DNA of 6,951 nucleotides from a bacterium (GTDB taxonomy: Bacteria > Oederibacteriota > JAJYGY01). The notes below the pieces were generated by a model. It saw only the letters and a program-made list of their open reading frames with translations. It was not told where the DNA came from and did not search any database. The stretch is taken from the NCBI GenBank assembly GCA_021790555.1, contig JAJYGY010000335.1:1-6951 (forward strand), written 5' to 3'. The position numbers and the translations under genes were made by a program. Every line of letters begins with the position of its first letter. The first letter of the stretch is position 1. Positions 1-5,460 of the stretch are shown here, piece by piece.

Positions 1-633
1 GTTGACCGGCCGGAAGAAGATGGGGATGGCCGACGAGGCCGTCAGGGCCTGGGCCACGGGTACGCTGTCGATGGCGCCCCGGCCGAAGACCACCCGGTCG
101 CCGGTGTCCAGGTCGGTGGCGGTGACGTAGAACTCCTTGTCCATCTCGCGGAAGGAGGCCTTGAGCCGGTTCTTGGAGATGACGAAGCTGACGAAGCGCT
201 GGAAGTTCTGCATGGAGAAGATGCCGGGCGGCAGGCTCTCCTGGAACTCGTAGACCACGTCGAAGAAGGAGAAGCGCAGGGGATGGCGCAGCCAGGTGAA
301 GAAGCCCTTGCCGGCGTGCTTGGCCAGGTTGCTCACCGCCACCCACAGGTTGCCCCAGTTGACCCCGTAGAAGTCGGACCGCTTCAGCGACAGGTAGGTC
401 TCCTGGTGCCGCACCACGGACTTGAAGACCGCCTCGGGCGAGATGCCGTTGGCCACCAGCACCGCCGCCACGGACCCGGCGCTGGTGCCCACGAAGATGT
501 CGAAGTCGGTGACGGAAAACTGGTCGCCCAGAAAGTCGTCCAGCGCCGAGAGGGCCCCGATCTGGTAGAGCCAGCCCGGGATCCCCCCGCCGGAAAGGCA
601 AATGGCCATCTTGGGCCGTGTTCCCGTCACCAT
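1..633 (-). CDS. Patatin-like phospholipase / serine acylhydrolase, 3' end beyond the window
   Basis: The first 211 residues are present with no stop; the gene continues past the left edge. Residues 10-60 show the patatin core: a strand, the oxyanion loop GGGIPG (15-20), a helix (YQIGALSAL), then the nucleophile elbow GTSAG (49-53) with Ser51 as the expected catalytic serine. ASSAIPIFFRPV (199-210) is the conserved segment that normally lies just before the catalytic Asp (DGG/DGA), which falls outside the window. The oxyanion loop has Pro where many patatins have Lys or Arg. The family hydrolyses acyl esters of phospholipids or other lipids; the substrate cannot be told. No signal peptide is visible, so a cytosolic or membrane-edge role is inferred. 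The ATG lies 2 bp after the acetyltransferase stop with no clear Shine-Dalgarno, suggesting translational coupling. An internal ATG at residue 9 is a possible alternative start. Confidence 0.88.
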   Translation of the reverse strand, partial: MVTGTRPKMAICLSGGGIPGWLYQIGALSALDDFLGDQFSVTDFDIFVGTSAGSVAAVLVANGISPEAVFKSVVRHQETYLSLKRSDFYGVNWGNLWVAVSNLAKHAGKGFFTWLRHPLRFSFFDVVYEFQESLPPGIFSMQNFQRFVSFVISKNRLKASFREMDKEFYVTATDLDTGDRVVFGRGAIDSVPVAQALTASSAIPIFFRPVN

Positions 634-635
634 GC

Positions 636-1523
636 TCAGACCCGCTTCAGGAATTGCCAGTTCACCGGCCCCAGGCTGGCGGCGGCGTGGCGCGCGTAGA
701 AGGGGATGGGCCCCACCCAGGGGATGACCGCCCCCTTGGCCCCGCCCTTCTTCAGGAATTCCAGGCACTTCAGCATCAGGATCCTTCCCAGGCCCCTGCC
801 CCGCTCCTCCGGGGCCGTGCCCATGGGGCCGAACCAGCCCGGCTGGGTGGCGCCGGCGGCGGCGAAGGCGACCACCTTCCCCTTGCGCTCGGCCACCATC
901 AGCAGGCCCCGTTTCAGGCCCATTTTAGCCTCGTAGACCCAGGCGGGAAAGGCGCTTTTGAGGAAGGCCTCCACCGCCGGCCAGTCCTCGGCCTTGGCCC
1001 GGCGGACCCTGGCCTCCTTGGCCAGGGCGGCCTCCCCGGCCGAAAGGGTCAAGTCCACCCGGGCCAGGTCGGCCTTCATGTCCACGGCCTCCCCCAGGCG
1101 TTCGTAACCCCGCTTCAGCAGGAAGCATACCGTGGGGGTGTCCAGGCAGTCGATGCCCGAGATCAAGTAGGGCGCCGGGCAGTCCCCCACCCGGATCTCG
1201 CGGGCCTCGCGCTTCTGGAAGCGCCTTTCCAGCTCGGAGAACAGCTCGTGGCCCAGGCGCTTGCCGCGGTGCCGGGGATGGACGCAGAAGGCCTTCAGGT
1301 AGCCGGTCTTGCGGTTGTCCCTGAGGCGGGCCACGCCCAGGGCCAGTGCCACCGGCTTCCTGCTCTCCAGGCCCTGGACGACGAAGCTGGAATCGTAGTC
1401 CGGGTCGTCCAGGGTCTGCTCCTGCAGCAGGGCGGGTCCCACGAAGCCCAGGCGGGGGCAGGAGGCGGCCAGCAGTTCGGCCAGGGGCTTGAGGTCCTTC
1501 TTGGCGACGGGGGCCAGTTCCAT
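636..1523 (-). CDS. Tandem GNAT-domain N-acetyltransferase
   Basis: 295 residues forming two GNAT folds in one chain. The first domain (about 1-160) has the acetyl-CoA pyrophosphate loop VHPRHRGKRLG (81-91) and ends with a FLLKRGYERLG segment (134-144). The second (about 172-295) has TAPEERGRGLG (236-246) and FYARHA (275-280). Both loops keep the R-G-x-x-L/G pattern, so both may bind acetyl-CoA; in many tandem GNATs only one is active. The substrate is unknown: small molecule, peptide or protein amine are all possible. I chose the ATG at 1523 because GGAG lies 6 bases upstream and the codon falls 1 bp after the glycerol kinase stop. A TTG 12 bases further upstream would lengthen it by four residues, but it overlaps glpK and destroys this spacing. 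It is probably co-translated with glpK and the downstream patatin gene. Confidence 0.88.
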   Translation of the reverse strand: MELAPVAKKDLKPLAELLAASCPRLGFVGPALLQEQTLDDPDYDSSFVVQGLESRKPVALALGVARLRDNRKTGYLKAFCVHPRHRGKRLGHELFSELERRFQKREAREIRVGDCPAPYLISGIDCLDTPTVCFLLKRGYERLGEAVDMKADLARVDLTLSAGEAALAKEARVRRAKAEDWPAVEAFLKSAFPAWVYEAKMGLKRGLLMVAERKGKVVAFAAAGATQPGWFGPMGTAPEERGRGLGRILMLKCLEFLKKGGAKGAVIPWVGPIPFYARHAAASLGPVNWQFLKRV

Positions 1524-1524
1524 G

Positions 1525-3027
1525 TCAGGCTCCAAGAGGGTGGGCGAAGGCCTTGACGGCCTCGACGGCGGCCCGGTAGCGCGCCTTCATGCCACGGCGC
1601 CAGGCCGCCCCGCGGCCCGGCCGGAAGACCGTCTCCCGGGCCCGCAGGCGCGCGCGGATCTGGGAGCCGGAGGCCAGGCCGCCCCCCAGGGCCGCCAGGG
1701 CCGCCGCGCCCAGGGCGGTGCTTTCCACCTGGCCCGCCCGCCTCACCGGAACGCCCAGCAGGTCGGCCTGCAGGCCCATCAGCAGGCGGTTGGCCGTGGC
1801 CCCGCCGTCGACGCGCAGGGACTTGAGCCTGAGCCCGGATTCGGCCTGCATCAGGTCGGCCAGCTCGGCGCTCTGCAGGGCGATGGCCTCCAGGGCGGCG
1901 CGGGCCACCTGGGCCCGGCCCGTGCCCCGGGTGAGGCCCAGCAGGGCCCCGCGGGCGGCCGGGTCCCAGTCCGGGGCGCCCAGGCCCACCAGGGCCGGCA
2001 CCATCACCACGCCGCCGGAATCCGGGGCCGAGGCCGCCAGCGCCTCGCTTTGGGCGGCGTCCTCGAGGATTTCAAGGCCGTCGCGCAGCCACTGCACGGC
2101 GGCCCCGGCGATGAACACCGCGCCCTCGAAGGCGAAGACCGGCCCGCCGTCGCTCCCGCAGGCCAGGGTGGTGAGCAGTCCCCGCCGGCCCGCGCGGGCC
2201 CGGGGCCCCAGGTTCATCAGCAGGAAGCAGCCGGTGCCGTAGGTGTTCTTGGCCTCGCCCGGGCCCCAGCAGCCCTGCCCGAAGAGGGCGGCCTGCTGGT
2301 CGCCCGCGATGCCGCACACCGGCGCGGACACCCCGGCGAAGCTTTTGGGGTCAGTATTCCCGAAAAAACCGGCCGAAGGAAGGACTTTCGGCAGGCAGGC
2401 CAGCGGGGTCTTCAGCAGCGCGGCCAGGCGGGGGTCCCAGCGCCGGCGGTGGATGTCGAAGAGCAGGGTGCGCGAGGCGTTGGTGAAATCCGTGGCGTGC
2501 GCCGCGCCGCCGGTCATGCGGTGGAGCAAAAAGCTGTCCATGGTCCCGAAGCGGGCGCTGCCATCCCGGAAGGCGGCGGCCACCCGGGCGTCGTTCTCCG
2601 CCAGCCAGGCCAGCTTGGTTCCGGAAAAGTAGGGGTCCAGCAGCAGGCCGGTGCGGGCCTTGAAGATCTTCTCCAGGCCCTTTTTCTTCAGGCGCCCGCA
2701 GATCTCCTGGCTGCGCCGGCACTGCCACACCACGGCCCGGTGGAGCGGCCGGCCCGCGCCGTCCCACACCACCACCGTCTCGCGCTGGTTGGTGATGCCC
2801 ACGGCGGCCACGGCGGAGGGCCTCACCGACGCGGCGCGCAGGGCCCGCCGCGTCACCTCCAGGGTGTTGTCCCAGATCTCCCCGGCGTCGTGCTCCACCC
2901 ATCCGGGTTTGGGGAAATGCTGGCGGTGCTCCAGGTAGGCGAAGCCCCGGGGCTTCAGGTCGCGGCCGTAGGCGACGGCACGGGTGCCGGTGGTTCCCTG
3001 GTCGACGCAGAGGATCAAAGAAGCCAT
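1525..3027 (-). CDS. glpK: Glycerol kinase (FGGY family)
   Basis: 500 residues, the usual full length. The enzyme phosphorylates glycerol with ATP to sn-glycerol 3-phosphate in the cytosol. Visible signatures: phosphate-binding DQGTTGTRA (9-17), HFPKPGWVEHD (37-47), NQRET (80-84), WQCRR (101-105), DPYFSGTK (131-138), AGDQQAALFGQ (241-251), NTYGTGCFLLMN (261-272) and the ATP-domain LRVDGGATAN (404-413). Arg82, Glu83, Tyr133 and Asp243 match the glycerol-binding residues known from the E. coli enzyme, so activity and glycerol specificity look intact. The segment GFFGNTD (220-226) has no histidine where Gram-positive GlpKs carry the HPr phosphorylation site, so PTS phosphorylation is unlikely. 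The ATG follows GGGAAGG with tight spacing, 34 bp after rsmI. No glpF, glpD or glpR flanks it in the window; instead an acetyltransferase and a lipase follow directly. Confidence 0.96.
   Translation of the reverse strand: MASLILCVDQGTTGTRAVAYGRDLKPRGFAYLEHRQHFPKPGWVEHDAGEIWDNTLEVTRRALRAASVRPSAVAAVGITNQRETVVVWDGAGRPLHRAVVWQCRRSQEICGRLKKKGLEKIFKARTGLLLDPYFSGTKLAWLAENDARVAAAFRDGSARFGTMDSFLLHRMTGGAAHATDFTNASRTLLFDIHRRRWDPRLAALLKTPLACLPKVLPSAGFFGNTDPKSFAGVSAPVCGIAGDQQAALFGQGCWGPGEAKNTYGTGCFLLMNLGPRARAGRRGLLTTLACGSDGGPVFAFEGAVFIAGAAVQWLRDGLEILEDAAQSEALAASAPDSGGVVMVPALVGLGAPDWDPAARGALLGLTRGTGRAQVARAALEAIALQSAELADLMQAESGLRLKSLRVDGGATANRLLMGLQADLLGVPVRRAGQVESTALGAAALAALGGGLASGSQIRARLRARETVFRPGRGAAWRRGMKARYRAAVEAVKAFAHPLGA
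1530..1533 (-). promoter_or_regulatory. Ribosome binding site of the GNAT gene inside the glpK 3' end
   Basis: GGAG lies within the last codons of glpK, with a 6-base spacer (containing the glpK TGA) before the ATG at 1523. This decides the ATG start over the TTG at 1535, and points to coupling of the two genes. Confidence 0.6.
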
Positions 3028-3061
3028 GGCCTTCCCAGAGCTCGTGGAAACTTCCGGCGCC

Positions 3062-3940
3062 TCATTCCGCCCCGGCGCCGGGCCTGCCGGGTTTCAGGCC
3101 GTGCCCGACCCGGTAGACTTCCCTGCGGTCCAGGCCCCTGGCCCGGGCGGCCTCGGCGATGGCCTCGTTCAGGCTCCGGCCCCGGGCGGTGAGCCGGGCC
3201 AGGTGCTCCTCCAGGCTCCACTCCCGCCATTCCTCGGCCGGCGGCGCGGCCGCGCCCTTCCCGGCCCCGGCCACCACCAGGGTGAACTCGCCGCGAGGCT
3301 CGCGGCCGCGGAAGCGGGCCGCCAGCTCCTCCAGGCCGCCCCGTTCGATCTCCTCGTGCAGCTTGGTCAGCTCGCGGCAGGAGGCGGCCTGGCGCGGCCC
3401 CAGGGCCGAGAGCAGGTCCGCCAGGCAGGCGCGCAGCCGGTGGGGCGCCTCGAAGAACACCAGCGTGGCCCGCAGGCCCTTGAGGCCCTCCAGTTCGCCG
3501 CGGCGACGGTCGGGGCGGGGGTCCAGGAAGCCGTGGAAGTAGAAGGGACTGGCCGGAAGCCCGGAAGCCATGAGGGCCGCCACCACGGCGCTGGGGCCGG
3601 GGATGGGGACCACCCGGCAGCCGGCCTCCCAGGCCAGGCGGGCCAGGTCCGTGCCGGGGTCCGAAAGGCAGGGCGCGCCCGCGTCGGACACCAGGGCGAC
3701 CACGCGGCCCTGGGACAGCTGGCGGGCCAGGTCGGCGCCGCGGGCGGCCTGGTTGTGGGCGTGGTAGCTCACCAGCGGCTTGGAGACCTGGAACCGGGTG
3801 AGCAGCTTGCGGGTCACCCGGGTGTCCTCGGCGGCGACCAGGTCGCACTGGCGCAGCGCCTCCAGTGCCCTGGGCGGGAAGTCCGCCAGGTTTCCGATGG
3901 GCGTGGCGACCAGGTAAAGGGTGCCCGGCGCGTCCGGCAC
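3062..3940 (-). CDS. rsmI: 16S rRNA (cytidine-1402-2'-O)-methyltransferase, RsmI
   Basis: 292 residues, the usual RsmI length. The enzyme uses S-adenosylmethionine to 2'-O-methylate C1402 of 16S rRNA in the ribosomal decoding centre. It belongs to the tetrapyrrole-methylase fold. Conserved blocks in order: GTLYLVATPIGNL (6-18), AEDTR (37-41), SDAGAPCLSDPG (85-96), PIPGPSA (112-118), HGFLD (136-140), FFEAPHR (162-168), CRELTKLHEE (188-197) and GEFTLVV (217-223). The C-terminal helical segment (about 240-281) is the usual small end domain. The start is GTG at 3940, with AAGGAG 6 bases upstream, and the family-typical N-terminus begins right there. The same frame is open further upstream, but that part overlaps nadE and is not RsmI-like. 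It lies 41 bp after nadE and 34 bp before glpK, on the same strand, so it may share their transcript. Confidence 0.96.
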   Translation of the reverse strand: MPDAPGTLYLVATPIGNLADFPPRALEALRQCDLVAAEDTRVTRKLLTRFQVSKPLVSYHAHNQAARGADLARQLSQGRVVALVSDAGAPCLSDPGTDLARLAWEAGCRVVPIPGPSAVVAALMASGLPASPFYFHGFLDPRPDRRRGELEGLKGLRATLVFFEAPHRLRACLADLLSALGPRQAASCRELTKLHEEIERGGLEELAARFRGREPRGEFTLVVAGAGKGAAAPPAEEWREWSLEEHLARLTARGRSLNEAIAEAARARGLDRREVYRVGHGLKPGRPGAGAE

Positions 3941-3946
3941 GGTCGA

Positions 3947-3952
3947 CTCCTT
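3947..3952 (-). promoter_or_regulatory. Ribosome binding site deciding the GTG start of rsmI
   Basis: AAGGAG is followed by a 6-base spacer and the GTG codon at 3940. It is the only strong site near the family-consistent N-terminus, and rules out the longer upstream reading. Confidence 0.7.
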
Positions 3953-3981
3953 GCTGGGTTCGGGCGCCCCCCCGGGGCCCC

Positions 3982-4803
3982 TCATCTCCCCCAGTCCCTG
4001 GGGTAGCGGAACTCGCGGTCGATGGTGCGGCCCGAAACCTTGGCGATGAGGGGGGGGCGGCGCTTGTACTGCGAGGCCGCCAGCCTGGCCTGGATGGCCC
4101 GGGCGAACCGGGCCGAAAACCCGGCCTCCCTCAGGTCGTGGTCGTCGGCGCGCTGGTCGACCTTGAGGTAGAGGAAGCGGTCCACGGCCTCGTAGGTGAA
4201 GCCCAGTTCGGCCTCGTCGGTCTGGCCCCGCCACAGGTCCGCGCTGGGAGGCTTGTCCAGGATGGGCCGGGGCACCTTGAGGAACCGCGAGAGCTGGCGC
4301 ACCTGGGTCTTGTAGAGGTCGCCGATGGGGTTCAGGGCCGAGGCCATGTCGCCGAACAGGGTGCCGTAGCCCAGCAGCAGCTCGGTCTTGTTGCTGGTTC
4401 CCAGCACCAGGGCCTTCAGCCCCGCCGACTGGTCGTAGAGGATGCTCATGCGCTCGCGCGCCATCTTGTTGCCCCGGCGCAGGGCCGAGGCCTGGGGGAA
4501 CCGGCGGAAGTAGGAGTCCACCTGGGGGCTGATGGAAATGCTGAGGAAGCGGATGCCGAAGGCCCGCGCCGCTTCGGCGGCGTGGCGGGCCGATTCGGGC
4601 GAACTCAGGCGGTAGGGCATGCAGATGCCCCAGACGTTCTGGGGCCCCAGGGCCCGGGCGGCCAGGGCCGCCACCAGGGCCGAATCGATGCCGCCGGAAA
4701 GCCCCAGCACGGCGCGCTTCAGGCCGGCCTTCCTCGTCTCCTCGGCCAGGAAACCGGTGAGCAGGCGCAGGGTGGATTTTTCATCCAGGTTCAGCCCTTG
4801 CAC
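3982..4803 (-). CDS. nadE: NAD+ synthetase, ammonia-type (no glutaminase domain)
   Basis: 273 residues. The enzyme adenylates nicotinic acid adenine dinucleotide with ATP and amidates it, the last step of NAD synthesis in the cytosol. Visible: the ATP-pyrophosphatase loop SGGIDS (36-41), GNKMARERM (111-119), GTSNKTE (135-141), GYGTLFGD (145-152), NPIGDLYKTQV (158-168), KPPSADL (184-190) and QTDE (194-197). All are core NadE motifs, so the enzyme looks active. The length matches the short class lacking the N-terminal nitrilase-like glutaminase domain, so free ammonia, or glutamine through a separate amidase, is the likely nitrogen source. The start is GTG at 4803; no ATG precedes residue 62, which is far too late. 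The upstream GGGACGGGA is a mediocre ribosome binding site. It lies 49 bp after the NIL-domain gene and 41 bp before rsmI. Confidence 0.96.
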   Translation of the reverse strand: MQGLNLDEKSTLRLLTGFLAEETRKAGLKRAVLGLSGGIDSALVAALAARALGPQNVWGICMPYRLSSPESARHAAEAARAFGIRFLSISISPQVDSYFRRFPQASALRRGNKMARERMSILYDQSAGLKALVLGTSNKTELLLGYGTLFGDMASALNPIGDLYKTQVRQLSRFLKVPRPILDKPPSADLWRGQTDEAELGFTYEAVDRFLYLKVDQRADDHDLREAGFSARFARAIQARLAASQYKRRPPLIAKVSGRTIDREFRYPRDWGR

Positions 4804-4852
4804 GGGGTCCCGTCCCGAGAATCTGGAGTCGAGGGTACGGTCGCGTCCTGTT

Positions 4853-5155
4853 TCAACTTTCGAGCACGTCCTTGGTGATGGGCTCCACGCGCACGCCCTT
4901 GCGCACCAGGTATTCGATGCCCTTGCGCAGCGATTCCTCCCTGCCCACCAGCTCGAGCTGGATGTAGCCGAACTCCTGGGTGACGTTGGCGCGGCGGATG
5001 TTGGGCATCAGGTCGTACTTCTTCACCAGCTGGTAGAGCAGCGGCGCCGTCACCAGCTTGGCCGGAAAATCCAGCTCCAGCCGGCGGCTGCCCCGCCTTT
5101 CCCCGGCGCGCGGAAGCACGCTGCGGCGCGCCTTGTTCTGGCCGGCGACCGCCAT
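4853..5155 (-). CDS. Stand-alone NIL-domain protein, probably sulfur amino acid related
   Basis: 100 residues. Residues about 24-95 look like a NIL domain, an ACT-like alpha/beta fold: RRLELDFPAKLVTAPLLYQL is followed by a predicted helix, then NVTQEFGYIQLELVG (57-71), a second helix (EESLRKGIEYL, 73-83) and a closing strand (VRVEPI). NIL domains are known at the C-terminus of the methionine ABC importer ATPase MetN, where they sense methionine, and fused to ferredoxins tied to archaeal homocysteine synthesis. Here neither ATPase motifs nor Cys clusters are present; the chain has no cysteine at all. Residues 1-25 are very basic (six Arg and one Lys), possibly disordered or nucleic-acid binding. 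The ATG follows a perfect GGAGGT and is 3 bp after the sulfur-carrier stop. A sensory or scaffolding role in the threonine synthase/sulfur-carrier module is inferred from context. Confidence 0.82.
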   Translation of the reverse strand: MAVAGQNKARRSVLPRAGERRGSRRLELDFPAKLVTAPLLYQLVKKYDLMPNIRRANVTQEFGYIQLELVGREESLRKGIEYLVRKGVRVEPITKDVLES

Positions 5156-5158
5156 GGG

Positions 5159-5437
5159 CTACCTCCCCCCCGCGATGGCGGGCACGATGGAGACCTGGTC
5201 GCCGTCCTTCAGGGGCGTGGCCTCGGCCTGCAGGAAGCGGATGTCCTCCTCGTTGAGGTACACGTTGACGAAGCGGCGCAGCTTGCCGCTGGCGTCGCAG
5301 AGGCGCTCCTTGAAGCCGGGGTGCTTGGCCTCCAGGGCCTCGATCAGCCCCTGCACGTCCTTGGCCTCCAGGCTCACTTCGGCCTGGTCGGCGGTGAGGT
5401 TGCGCAGGGGAGTGGGGATCATCACTTTCACGGACAT
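5159..5437 (-). CDS. CysO-like ubiquitin-fold sulfur-carrier protein (MoaD/ThiS family), C-terminus Gly-Gly-Arg
   Basis: 92 residues of the beta-grasp MoaD/ThiS family. Members are adenylated at a C-terminal diglycine by an E1-like enzyme, converted to a thiocarboxylate, and donate sulfur. The N-terminal strand with IPTPLRNLT (7-15), the middle GKLRRFVNVYLNEEDIRF (51-68) and the tail DGDQVSIVPAIAG (78-90) resemble mycobacterial CysO from memory. CysO feeds sulfur to the cysteine synthase CysM. MoaD (molybdopterin) and ThiS (thiamine) are less likely, since no moaE, moeB or thiazole gene is near. The last codons read GGG GGG AGG TAG, so one Arg follows the diglycine and would have to be removed, as other pathways do with a JAMM-type protease. 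The ATG has GGAGGA 3 bases upstream. It sits 23 bp after threonine synthase. Confidence 0.9.
   Translation of the reverse strand: MSVKVMIPTPLRNLTADQAEVSLEAKDVQGLIEALEAKHPGFKERLCDASGKLRRFVNVYLNEEDIRFLQAEATPLKDGDQVSIVPAIAGGR
5161..5166 (-). promoter_or_regulatory. Perfect ribosome binding site of the NIL gene, overlapping the sulfur-carrier stop
   Basis: GGAGGT spans the final Gly codon, the Arg codon and the first base of the TAG of the sulfur-carrier gene, 5 bases before the NIL ATG. The terminal residues of one protein and the initiation signal of the next share the same bases. Confidence 0.75.
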
Positions 5438-5440
5438 ACT

Positions 5441-5446
5441 TCCTCC
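5441..5446 (-). promoter_or_regulatory. Ribosome binding site of the sulfur-carrier gene
   Basis: GGAGGA lies in the 23-bp gap after threonine synthase, with a short 3-base spacer to the ATG at 5437. It fixes this start. Confidence 0.65.
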
Positions 5447-5460
5447 AGGTTGGGAACGGT

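Noticed and set aside
1489..3192. Long plus-strand open frame opposite glpK (567 codons)
   Set aside because: It is antisense to a full-length glycerol kinase with all motifs. Its product is a Gly/Gln/His/Pro-rich string with no family pattern, typical of the complement of high-GC coding DNA.
3961..3981. GC palindromes (GGGGCCCC, GGGCGCCC) in the nadE/rsmI gap as a terminator
   Set aside because: There is no usable loop and no U-run; the run is plain G/C-rich sequence, and the downstream rsmI start follows too closely.
3941..4234. 98-codon N-terminal extension of rsmI in the same frame
   Set aside because: It runs through the nadE coding region, has Pro/Arg/Gly-rich shadow composition, and the GTG at 3940 has a good ribosome binding site where the RsmI family begins.
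5159..5437. Assignment of the small carrier as molybdopterin MoaD or thiamine ThiS
   Set aside because: The middle and tail segments resemble CysO more than either, and no molybdopterin or thiazole gene is near.
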